Assembly (NCBI GenBank): GCA_036559665.1
Contig: DATBSS010000718.1
Span: 1-36,155 of the forward strand
Reading direction: 5' to 3'
DNA from: DASRBA01 sp036559665
GTDB lineage: Bacteria > Myxococcota > Myxococcia > Myxococcales > Myxococcaceae
DNA: 36,155 bases
The position numbers and the translations under genes were made by a program. Every line of letters starts with the position of its first letter. The first letter of the stretch is position 1. Positions 13,767 to 21,750 of the stretch are shown in pieces. The notes beneath the pieces are model-generated. The model searched no databases, had not been told where the DNA came from, and saw only the letters and a list, made by a program, of their open reading frames with translations.

Positions 13767-16297
13767 CAGCCCTCCAACGCGGTCACGCCAGGCGTGCCCT
13801 TCACGGTGTTGCGCAGCTGCAGCGCGGCCTCGTATTCCCGGTACATCGCCTTCCAGACGGCGCCCTGGGAGAAGTTGCGGATCAGGTGCTCGCGCGCCGC
13901 CGCGCCGTGGCTGGCCCGCAGCGGCTCGGAGCCCAGGTACAAGCTCATCGCCTCCGCCAGGGCGGCCGGGTCCCTCGGAGGCACCAGCATCCCGGTGCGG
14001 GCGTCCACCACGGCGTCCACGCACCCGGTGATCCGGGTGGCGACCACCGGCAGCCCCATGGCCCCGGCTTCCAGCAGCACGTTCCCCAGGCCCTCGCGAT
14101 ACGTGGGGAGGACGAGCAGGTTCATCGCGGCCATGAACGGCGCGACGTCCCAGTCGGGGCCCACCAGCGCGACGCGCGGGTCCTCCCTCAGCAGGGTCAT
14201 GGTGCGCGGCGGGACCGGGTCCGTGTCGTCGAGCGGCCCGACGATCAGGAGCCGCGCGTCGCGGTGGCGGCGGCGGACCACCTGCCAGGCCTCGGCCAGC
14301 TCCACCACGCCCTTGTCGCGGACCAGCCGGCCCACGAAACCGGCGACGGGTGCCCCGGGCGGGATCCGGTACAGGGCCCGCACCCGCGCGCCGGCCTCGC
14401 GGTGGCGCTCGGGGTGGAACTCCCGCTCCACGTCGATGCCGTTGATGCTCCCGCTCGCGGGGACCGCGGCCTTCTTCCGGGAGACCAGCCCGTGCGACAC
14501 CGCGACCGAGAGCAGCGACGGGCTCACCACCAGCACCCGGTGCGCCAGCGCGCACGCCACCCGGTCGCTGGCCTTCAGCAGCCAGCGCCGGAGCCCGCGC
14601 GACGTCTCCAGCGGGAGCCCGTGCAGGTGGTAGATGCGCACCGGGACCCGGGCCGCCGCGCCCGCCAGCATCCCCAGCAGCCCGCCCTTGGGCGTGTGCG
14701 CGTGCAGGATGGTCGGCCGGACGCGGCGGAGCAGCGCGACCAGGCGGACCAGGGTCACCAGGTCCCGGAGCGGCGAGATGCGCCGCGACATCGGCAGGCC
14801 CCACGTCGGGATCTGCTGCTCCGCGCCGAAGCGCGCCAGGGCCGGCCCGGGGGAGGCAATGGCCCCCACCGTGAACCCGGCGCGCTTCATGAACCCGACC
14901 TGGCCCCGGAGAAAGAAGAGCATCTGCGGCACCGTCGCGACGTGGACGAGGCGCGCGCCTTCGTCCTCCGGGCGGGCCACCGCGGCGGCGGGCCCGGGCG
15001 CGGGCCATAGCGGCCGGCTCCAGCGCAGCGCGGCGGCCAGGGCGGCCATGGCCCCGCCGTACGCCAGGAGGTGCGCGGCGGCGAGGCCGGTGGCTCCCCA
15101 GGTGGGGACCAGTGCGGACGCGGTGCCCAGGAGGATCGCCCCCAGGCCCAGGTCGATGAAGAAGCGCCACCAGATCTTCCCGCGGGTGATCAGCACCTGG
15201 CCCAGGGTGTTGTTCAGCGCGTTGGGAATGCTGGAGCCCGCCAGCACCGCCAGGGCCAGCGCCCCGCTCCGGTACTCCGCGCCGAACACCCGGAGGCACA
15301 GCGGCGCGCAGAGCGTCACCGCCGCCGCGGGCACCAGCACCACCAGGAGCATCAGGGCGAGGCTGCGGCGGAAGATCCGGTGGAACCCGGCGCCATCTCC
15401 GGCGCCGTTCAACCGGCTCAGGGCGGAGAGCACGTTGGCCGAGAGGCTGGCGGGGATGAAGAGCAGGAGCTGCCTCCACCGGTCCGCGGCGTTGAACAGG
15501 CCGAGGTCCGCGTAGCCGCTCCGCCCGCTCACCAGCAGCACGTTACAGGCCCAGAAGATCGGCTGGAGCACCACCGTCCCCAGCAGCGTGGGCAGCGCGA
15601 TCCCGGTGAGGCTGCGCAGGCTCCCCGGCGCCGCGGCCGGGGAGAGCGGGATCCGCTGCGCGCGGGCGGCGGCGGCGATGGCCGCGTGAAAGGCTGCCGC
15701 CGACAGCAGCTCCGCCAGGACCTGCCCGGCGAGCGCGCCGCGGAGGCCCGCCTGCCGGGCGCCCAGCGCGATGAGGAGGAACGAGACGATCCCGCGGGCC
15801 ACCGAGGCGAAGGCCAGCGGGCGGAACCCGTCCAGCCCGGCCAGCACCGCGCCCTGGACGGCGTTGACCGCGCCGAAGAGCGCCAGCGCCGCTCCCAGGC
15901 GAAGCTCGCCCTGCAGCTCGGCCGTGAAGCGGATCGGCCGCCCGACCGGGGTCACCGCGAGGAGGAGGACGAGCAGCGCCGCCCCGGCGCCGAACGCCAG
16001 CGCCAGCCGGTACGACTTGACGATGATGCCGCCGGCCCGGACCGGATCGCTCGCGCGGGTCCGCGCCACCACCTCCGTGGTGGCCAGGCCCAGGCCCGCG
16101 CCGATCACCGCTCCCAGCAGGCCGGCGGTGCTCTGCACCATCCCCAGCTTGCCGAAGTCCACCACGCCCAGCAGGCGCCCCGACACCACGCTGGCTCCGA
16201 GCAGGAGCGCGCGGCAAATCCCCGCGCCCAGCAGCGACCACACCGCGCCCGAGAGGAGCTGGAGCTCCAGCCGGGAGATCTTCGTCCCCAGGGTCAT
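13766..16297 (-). CDS. Wzx-type flippase fused to a GT4 glycosyltransferase
   Basis: One uninterrupted 843-residue frame. Residues 1 to about 430 form a polytopic membrane protein of the polysaccharide flippase (MATE/Wzx) type, with around 12-14 hydrophobic segments and the start L-L-S-G-A-V-W-S-L-L-G. After a short Pro/Ala linker, residues about 445-843 form a complete GT4 enzyme: the start R-L-V-H-V-A-T-V-P-Q typical of a GT4 N-terminus, I-L-H-A-H-T-P-K-G, G-F-V-G-R-L-V-R-D-K-G, and the E-x7-E motif R-E-G-L-G-N-V-L-L-E. No in-frame ATG with a ribosome site lies at the junction. An even helix number would leave the GT4 in the cytoplasm, where it must act. Overlaps: ATGA with the upstream gene and TGATG with the downstream gene. 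Confidence 0.82.
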   Translation of the reverse strand: MTLGTKISRLELQLLSGAVWSLLGAGICRALLLGASVVSGRLLGVVDFGKLGMVQSTAGLLGAVIGAGLGLATTEVVARTRASDPVRAGGIIVKSYRLALAFGAGAALLVLLLAVTPVGRPIRFTAELQGELRLGAALALFGAVNAVQGAVLAGLDGFRPLAFASVARGIVSFLLIALGARQAGLRGALAGQVLAELLSAAAFHAAIAAAARAQRIPLSPAAAPGSLRSLTGIALPTLLGTVVLQPIFWACNVLLVSGRSGYADLGLFNAADRWRQLLLFIPASLSANVLSALSRLNGAGDGAGFHRIFRRSLALMLLVVLVPAAAVTLCAPLCLRVFGAEYRSGALALAVLAGSSIPNALNNTLGQVLITRGKIWWRFFIDLGLGAILLGTASALVPTWGATGLAAAHLLAYGGAMAALAAALRWSRPLWPAPGPAAAVARPEDEGARLVHVATVPQMLFFLRGQVGFMKRAGFTVGAIASPGPALARFGAEQQIPTWGLPMSRRISPLRDLVTLVRLVALLRRVRPTILHAHTPKGGLLGMLAGAAARVPVRIYHLHGLPLETSRGLRRWLLKASDRVACALAHRVLVVSPSLLSVAVSHGLVSRKKAAVPASGSINGIDVEREFHPERHREAGARVRALYRIPPGAPVAGFVGRLVRDKGVVELAEAWQVVRRRHRDARLLIVGPLDDTDPVPPRTMTLLREDPRVALVGPDWDVAPFMAAMNLLVLPTYREGLGNVLLEAGAMGLPVVATRITGCVDAVVDARTGMLVPPRDPAALAEAMSLYLGSEPLRASHGAAAREHLIRNFSQGAVWKAMYREYEAALQLRNTVKGTPGVTALEG

Positions 16298-17709
16298 GGC
16301 CGCGCTCCCTGGAGGACCGGACTGGGGTCGGCCGGGGCGAGGCAGGCGGCGAGAACGGCCCGCAGGCCGTAGTACGCGTAGAGCGGCCAGAACGAATAGA
16401 TGAGGATCTGGCTGATCACCGCCAGGCTGCCCGCGATGGGGAAGGCGAGCCACATCCCGGTGAAGAAGGCAGCGGCGGCGGAGAACGCGGTGGTCGCGGA
16501 CCGGAAGCGCCGCTCCGCCCGCTGAACCGCGAACCCCAGCAGCGCGAAGAAGACGGCCACTCCCGGCAGGTGGAAGTTGAGGAAGAGCTCGCCGCTGGCG
16601 GGGATGATCTGGTCGACGATCCCGGGCGTGCCGTAGATCAACTGGTTGTAGAGGATCACCCCGCTGCGTTCGCGGAACGGCTTCCCGGCGATGGGGAGGG
16701 GGTACATCAGCGAGGCGAACGCGCTGCTGCCCAGGTGGCGCGGCTCGCGCTCCGTGCGCTCGAGGAGGTACCCCAGGAACTGCGGTCCCTCGCCGTAGAT
16801 CTGGAAGAACTCGTTCAGCTCCTCCAGCTGAGAGCCCTTCTGGCGCACCGGCCCATCCGGGCCATGGAGGTTGTCGTTCCGGTAGCTCCCGAAAGCCACG
16901 CCGGCCAGGAGGAGCCCCAGGCCGGCGAACGCCACCGCGCGCGCGGACAACCTCCGGACGGTGAGCGAGTAGGCGGCCAGCGCCGCCAGCACCGGCCCCA
17001 CCATGCTGGCCCGGTTGTAGCTGGCGGCCGTGACGACGATCGCCGCCAGCAACAGCAGCGTGGGGATGGCGTACCAGCCGCGGTGCCGGCGCCGGGCGAT
17101 CCCGCCGGACCACAAGAGCAGGAGCCCGAAGGGGAGGAACGGGCGGAGGAAGGTGGCGAGCGCCTTTCCGACCGTGGGCGGGGCCTCGCTCATCAGGGTC
17201 TGCGTCTCCGGCACCGTGACGTATTGCAGGTACCCGGCCGGGCCCCCGAACGCGAGCCACATCCCGGCCGCGCCGAGCAGCAGGAAGGCCGCGGCCAGCG
17301 CCGCCTGGAAGCCCCCGGAGAAGCGCGGGGCCGGCACGCCCTCCGCGGAGCGCCGGGCGCCGAGCTGCGACCCGAACGCGAAGCAGAAGTGCGCCAGCGC
17401 CGACAGCAGCATCGCCGCGTTGATGAAGCGCGGCGAGGGCAGGTGGGGGAACGTCCCCAGCGAGAAGCCGAACCACAGGCCCAGCAGGGGCGCCACCACC
17501 AGGTGCACGTGGAAGAGGAGGAGCGCCCAGTTCCCCGGCGAGAGCGGCGAATCGAGCTGGAAGCGGGCCGCGGGGAAGACCCAGGCCGCCACCAGCAGCT
17601 CCAGCAGGACGGCGCCGAAGGCCGGGTACTCCAGCGCCTGCCCCGAGAGCGCCCAGAGCGCCCCGGCGGCGGCGCCGAGGCAGACCGACCGGCGGAGGCC
17701 CGGCGTCAC
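16294..17709 (-). CDS. Wzy-like repeat-unit polymerase (O-antigen polymerase family)
   Basis: A 471-residue polytopic membrane protein with roughly a dozen hydrophobic segments. GTG 17709 is the start, overlapping the GT2 stop as GTGA. Between helices there is a larger loop (about residues 260-370, with S-Y-R-N-D-N-L-H-G-P and Y-G-T-P-G-I-V-D-Q-I-I-P-A-S-G-E) that should face the periplasm, as in Wzy proteins. Sequence conservation in this family is low, so the call rests on topology, size and position between a glycosyltransferase and the Wzx flippase. It would join flipped lipid-linked repeat units into a chain. Confidence 0.72.
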   Translation of the reverse strand: MTPGLRRSVCLGAAAGALWALSGQALEYPAFGAVLLELLVAAWVFPAARFQLDSPLSPGNWALLLFHVHLVVAPLLGLWFGFSLGTFPHLPSPRFINAAMLLSALAHFCFAFGSQLGARRSAEGVPAPRFSGGFQAALAAAFLLLGAAGMWLAFGGPAGYLQYVTVPETQTLMSEAPPTVGKALATFLRPFLPFGLLLLWSGGIARRRHRGWYAIPTLLLLAAIVVTAASYNRASMVGPVLAALAAYSLTVRRLSARAVAFAGLGLLLAGVAFGSYRNDNLHGPDGPVRQKGSQLEELNEFFQIYGEGPQFLGYLLERTEREPRHLGSSAFASLMYPLPIAGKPFRERSGVILYNQLIYGTPGIVDQIIPASGELFLNFHLPGVAVFFALLGFAVQRAERRFRSATTAFSAAAAFFTGMWLAFPIAGSLAVISQILIYSFWPLYAYYGLRAVLAACLAPADPSPVLQGARP

Positions 17710-18578
17710 GCGCCGGCCACCGCGGGCCTGGCCACGGCGCGCGCCAGCGTGGCCTCCGCCCCGGCGCGCTCCTCTTCCGAGATGGGCGAGCTTCGCCTGG
17801 CGATCAGCGCGCTCGTGGCGGTGGGGAAGGGCGACGCCAGCCCGTACGCCAGCGCCTTGACGTGGGTGAGGATGGTGCGCGCGGCCACCTCCACGGCGCT
17901 GAGGGCGCCGGGCCCGTACAGGCGGACGATGCGGCGCTCGGTCCGCCAGCTGGCGCGGAACGCCGCCAGGTTCGGCCGCCGGGGCTCCCGGTAGAACAGC
18001 AACGGCTCGTCGAGGAACGCGAAGCGGGACCGCTCGACGGTGCGGGCCCACAGCTCCAGGTCCTCCGCGCGCGCGAAGGCGCCGTCGTACGGGTGGTCGC
18101 GGAACCAGCGCGTCTGCCCCAGGCAGGACGGGTGGACGAACCCGCCCTGGCGGAGCACCTCCGCCCGGGAGCGGAAGGGCGCGGGCCGGCGCATCCCGGT
18201 GACGCGCAGGCGCTCGTCCATCACCCAGGCGCCGGATCCCACCAGCTCCGCGCCGGTGCGGCGGACCAGCTCCACCTGGAGCCGCAGCCGGTCCGGGTGC
18301 ATGACGTCGTCCGCGTCCATCCGGGCCAGGAGGGGCGCGCGGGCGGCGGCGGCGATCTGGTTCAGGCGAGCCACCAGCCCGCGGTTCGCCCCGTCCGAGA
18401 GGAGGCGCACGCGCGGATCCCCCAGCCCCTCGCGGGCCACCTCGCGCGAGCCGTCCGTCGAGCCGTCGTCGACCAGGATCAGCTCCCAGTCCTCGAACGT
18501 CTGGTTGAGGACGGACGCCATGGCCGCGCCCAGGGTGGAGCGGGCGTTGAAGAACGGGATGCCGACCGTCACCTGCAT
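17706..18578 (-). CDS. Family 2 glycosyltransferase
   Basis: A 290-residue GT-A fold enzyme. It starts MQVTVGIPFFNARSTLGAAM, followed by S-V-L-N-Q-T-F-E-D-W-E-L and L-V-D-D-G-S-T-D-G-S, the nucleotide-binding signature. The metal-binding DxD lies at D88-A-D90-D91. An E-D-L-E-L-W acceptor or base motif follows near residue 190 (A-R-A-E-D-L-E-L-W-A-R). Inverting GT2 enzymes add one sugar from a nucleotide-sugar to the lipid-linked unit. No membrane helix is evident. ATG 18578 overlaps the preceding stop by one base, and the gene ends in a 4-base overlap with the polymerase gene. Confidence 0.9.
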   Translation of the reverse strand: MQVTVGIPFFNARSTLGAAMASVLNQTFEDWELILVDDGSTDGSREVAREGLGDPRVRLLSDGANRGLVARLNQIAAAARAPLLARMDADDVMHPDRLRLQVELVRRTGAELVGSGAWVMDERLRVTGMRRPAPFRSRAEVLRQGGFVHPSCLGQTRWFRDHPYDGAFARAEDLELWARTVERSRFAFLDEPLLFYREPRRPNLAAFRASWRTERRIVRLYGPGALSAVEVAARTILTHVKALAYGLASPFPTATSALIARRSSPISEEERAGAEATLARAVARPAVAGA

Positions 18579-20530
18579 CAGGGGGCTCCGGCCAGCGCGG
18601 GCGCCAGCGCCAGGACCTGGGCGGACGGCGGCATGGCCGGCTCGCGCCCGGCGGCGGCGGCCTGGGCCGGAGGCGGCGCCGCCGGCCGGTAGCTGGGGAC
18701 CAGCCGCCGGAGCAGGAGCATGGCGTGCTCCGTGTTCCCCAGGACCAGCGCCTCCCCCAGCGCGTCCACCACCTCCAGCGCTCCCGGGAGCGGCGGCGGC
18801 GTACGCGCGACCCGGATGCCGTTCCGGACGACCTGGCTCCGCTCCTCCTCCTCGGTGAGCAGGTCCTCGGTGAGCTTCTCCCCCGGGCGGAGCCCCGTGT
18901 ACACGATGGGGATGTCCCGCCCGGGGATGAGCCCGGCCATGGTGATCAGGTGCGACGCGAAGTCGGCGATCCGGATCGGCTCCCCCATCTCCAGCACGCA
19001 GAGCTGGCCGTACCCGCCCAGCCCGGCCAGCAGCACCAGCCCGACGGCCTCCGAGATGGTCATGAAGTACCGGGTACAGTCCGGGTGGGTGACGGTGACC
19101 GGACCGCCGACGCGGATCTGCTGCTTGAACAGCGGGAGCACGCTGCCGGCCGATCCGAGGACGTTGCCGAAGCGGACGGCCGTGAACTGGGTCTGCGATC
19201 GCTCCGCCAGCGCGCGGATCACCACCTCGGCCGCGTGCTTGCTGGCGCCCATCACCGAGGTCGGGCGCACCGCCTTGTCCGTCGAGATCAGCATGAAGCG
19301 CGCGGCGCCGGTCTCGTGCGCCATCCGCGCCACGTGGAGGGTCCCCAGCACGTTGTTCTTCAGCGCCTCCTCCGGCGCGGTCTCCATCAGCGGGACGTGC
19401 TTGTGCGCGGCGGCGTGGAAGATGTGCTCGGGCAGGTGCTCGCAGCCGACGCGGAGGATCCGGGCCTGGTCCCGGATGTTGGCGACCACCGGGTGGATGG
19501 AGAGGTCCGGGTGCTTCGCCTGGAGCGAGCGGCAGAGCAGGTAGAGCTCGTTCTCGTTCATGTCCAGGAGCACCAGCCGCGCCGGGCCGTGCGACGCCAC
19601 CTGGCGGGCGATCTCCCCTCCGATGGAGCCGCCGGCGCCGGTGACCAGGATCCGCCGCCCCGCGATGTGCTGCCCGATCTCCCGCCGGTCGAACGAGATC
19701 GACTTCCGCGGCAACAGGTCGTCCGCCTCGAGGTCGTTCAGCATCGCCGCGGAGAGGTGCCTGTCGGTCCACGCGAGCGAGCCGGGGACGGTCTTGTACC
19801 GGAGCCCCAGGTGCGAGCAGAGCCGGAGGATGGCGCGGATGCGCCGCTGGTCGAGGCGGGGGATGGCGAGCAGCACCATCGACACCTGGTGCTCGCCGGC
19901 GAGCTGGGGGAGGTCGTCCAGCGTGCCCAGCACGCGCCGGCCGTTGAGCGACGTCCCGACCTTGCCCGGGTCGTCGTCCACGTAGCCGACCACGTTGTAC
20001 GGATGCGCGGCCGAGCCGAGGATGTCCCGGAGGAGGAGATCGCCCGCCGTGCCCGCGCCGGCGATCAGGGTCCGCGCCACCTCGCCCCCGCGGACCCGCC
20101 TCCGCTCCACGCTCCAGCGGCGCATCAGCCGGGGGCCGAACCGGACCGCCCCCATCAGCGCGGTGGTGAAGAAGAGCTCCAGGACGTAGGTGGACCTCGG
20201 CAGCGCCTGCCCGCGCATCCACCAGGAGCCCAGGACCAGCGCCAGCGACCCCAGCAGGGTGCAGAGGCAGAGCTGCGCCGCCTCGGTCAGGCCCGGCGCC
20301 CAGAACGACCAGCGCTGCAGCCGGAAGGCGACCGCCAGCGCGAGCCGCGTGGCGATCCAGGCCGGCCACCAGGACCGGACGGCCTCCATCAGCTCACGCG
20401 GCGGCGCGCCGTCGAACCGCAACAGCAGCGCCAGGGCCAACGACGCGGTGATCAGCGCGGTGTCCACCTGCAGGAGGATTGCCCCGCGGATCGCTGCGTT
20501 CGCCCAAACCACTCTCCAACCCCGTCGCAT
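18578..20530 (-). CDS. CapD/WbpM/FlaA1-type nucleotide-sugar 4,6-dehydratase, membrane-bound
   Basis: A 650-residue protein. The N-terminus has about four membrane helices, then a first Rossmann-like domain (L-I-A-G-A-G-T-A-G-D), then the catalytic SDR domain with NAD motif V-T-G-A-G-G-S-I-G near residue 297. The catalytic site is of the S-M-K type: I-S-T-D-K-A then S-V-M427-G-A-S-K431, where Met replaces the usual Tyr as in WbpM/PglF. These enzymes convert UDP-GlcNAc to the UDP-4-keto-6-deoxy sugar used for QuiNAc, FucNAc or bacillosamine. ATG 20530 is preferred over ATG 20536 because GGAG then lies 8 bases away. A proline/alanine-rich tail (about 610-650) is an extension of unknown role. 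Confidence 0.9.
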   Translation of the reverse strand: MRRGWRVVWANAAIRGAILLQVDTALITASLALALLLRFDGAPPRELMEAVRSWWPAWIATRLALAVAFRLQRWSFWAPGLTEAAQLCLCTLLGSLALVLGSWWMRGQALPRSTYVLELFFTTALMGAVRFGPRLMRRWSVERRRVRGGEVARTLIAGAGTAGDLLLRDILGSAAHPYNVVGYVDDDPGKVGTSLNGRRVLGTLDDLPQLAGEHQVSMVLLAIPRLDQRRIRAILRLCSHLGLRYKTVPGSLAWTDRHLSAAMLNDLEADDLLPRKSISFDRREIGQHIAGRRILVTGAGGSIGGEIARQVASHGPARLVLLDMNENELYLLCRSLQAKHPDLSIHPVVANIRDQARILRVGCEHLPEHIFHAAAHKHVPLMETAPEEALKNNVLGTLHVARMAHETGAARFMLISTDKAVRPTSVMGASKHAAEVVIRALAERSQTQFTAVRFGNVLGSAGSVLPLFKQQIRVGGPVTVTHPDCTRYFMTISEAVGLVLLAGLGGYGQLCVLEMGEPIRIADFASHLITMAGLIPGRDIPIVYTGLRPGEKLTEDLLTEEEERSQVVRNGIRVARTPPPLPGALEVVDALGEALVLGNTEHAMLLLRRLVPSYRPAAPPPAQAAAAGREPAMPPSAQVLALAPALAGAP

Positions 20531-20596
20531 TCTCATTCTCCGTCGAGCGCGTGGAAGCTGCGTCCAGGGCACTGGAGAGGCAATGTGGCCCGCGGG

Positions 20597-21739
20597 TCAT
20601 GCGCACCGTGGTCCAGTGGTAGTGCGAGGCGCCGGCGGCGCGGCCCCCCAGGGGACGGGGTGGGTCAGTCGATACAGGTCCATCGCCGAGCCGACGAGGC
20701 GATCGGCCAACCCTCTCGCGCGGCGCGGCCGCTCGGGCCGCTCCTGGAGCAGCCGCGTGTAGAGGCGCAGGTGCGCGCCGGCCATGTCGTCCACGCCGCT
20801 CCAGGCCAGCGCCCGCGCCCTCAGCGCCGCGCGTTGCGCCGCGTCCAGCGGGAGCCGGGCCAGCGCGGCGGTGAGGGCCGCCGCCAGCCCATCCACGCTG
20901 CCCGGCGGGAAGAGGTGGCCGAGCGTGCCCAGTTGCTCCGGGATGCCGCCCACCGCGGAGGCGGCCACCGGGAGCCCGCACAGCATCGCCTCGGTGACGA
21001 CGCTGGGCAGCGCCTCGGCGTGGCTGGGGAGCACCAGCAGATCGCTCCCGGCGTAGGCCGCCGCCAGGTCCTCGGGGCCCATCGCTCCGCAGAACTCCAC
21101 GCCCTCCTCGATCCGCAGCTCCCCGGCGAGCGCCCGCAGCGCCGGTTCCAGCTCGGCGTTGTGGTAGACGAGCCGCAGCCTCGGGCGCCCGGAGGACGGC
21201 AGCCGCGCCAGGGCCCGCATCAGCACGTCCAGGCCCTTGAGCGGGATCAGCTGGCCCACGTAGAGGAGCGTGGGGCGCCCGCCCTTTCGCGCCGGCTCCC
21301 GGAGCTGGAACACGCCGGCGTCGGTGCCGTTCGGGATGACCGCCGTCTTCCGCCCCAGGCCGTACCGATCCTCCAGGAAGCGCGCCTCCGCCTGCGAGAG
21401 GGCCACCAGCGCATCGGCGCGGCGGCAGACGTAGCCGAAGGCGGTCAGCCACGCGCGCGAGCGCTCGTAGCCGCAGAGGACGGCGCCCCCGTGACTGGTG
21501 AAGACCAGCGGAGGGCCACAGGCGGCGCCGGCGGCGCGGATCGATCCCTCGGTCACGTGGTGGACGTGGACCAGGTCCCAGCGCCCCGCCGCCGGGCGAA
21601 AGGAATGATGGGGCAGGGTCTCGACCTCCACCCCGCGCTCCCGCAGGCCCTGCGCGAGCACGCACTCCGGGAGGTGGCGGTGCCTCGCTTGATATTCGGG
21701 AGGGCGTCCGAAGATGCCGCCGACCACGCACACGCGCAT
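20597..21739 (-). CDS. Family 4 glycosyltransferase
   Basis: A 380-residue GT-B enzyme. The N-terminal domain starts MRVCVVGGIFGRPPEYQARH and has V-H-V-H-H-V-T-E-G-S and F-T-S-H-G-G. The C-terminal domain has L-L-Y-V-G-Q-L-I-P-L-K-G and the GT4 E-x7-E motif in H-A-E-A-L-P-S-V-V-T-E-A-M, which binds the nucleotide-sugar phosphates. It is a retaining transferase working on the cytoplasmic face. GGAGAG precedes the ATG. It starts 11 bp after the Wzc-like stop and is followed by a 66-bp gap before the dehydratase gene. Which sugar it uses cannot be read from sequence. Confidence 0.9.
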   Translation of the reverse strand: MRVCVVGGIFGRPPEYQARHRHLPECVLAQGLRERGVEVETLPHHSFRPAAGRWDLVHVHHVTEGSIRAAGAACGPPLVFTSHGGAVLCGYERSRAWLTAFGYVCRRADALVALSQAEARFLEDRYGLGRKTAVIPNGTDAGVFQLREPARKGGRPTLLYVGQLIPLKGLDVLMRALARLPSSGRPRLRLVYHNAELEPALRALAGELRIEEGVEFCGAMGPEDLAAAYAGSDLLVLPSHAEALPSVVTEAMLCGLPVAASAVGGIPEQLGTLGHLFPPGSVDGLAAALTAALARLPLDAAQRAALRARALAWSGVDDMAGAHLRLYTRLLQERPERPRRARGLADRLVGSAMDLYRLTHPVPWGAAPPAPRTTTGPRCA

Positions 21740-21750
21740 GCTCGTCTCTC

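Noticed and set aside
13098..15479. Long minus-strand frame giving the phosphoglycosyl transferase a 570-residue N-terminal extension
   Set aside because: The extension is Arg/Gly/Pro/Ala shadow sequence overlapping the Wzx-GT4 gene in another frame. The real protein starts at 13766, where the neighbouring stop overlaps it by one base.
13766..16297. Two separate genes (Wzx and GT4) with an internal start near 14980
   Set aside because: A GTG exists near the junction but has no ribosome site, there is no stop codon in the flippase frame, and the only ATG there is out of frame. The fusion is kept as the main reading, with a note to check the reads.
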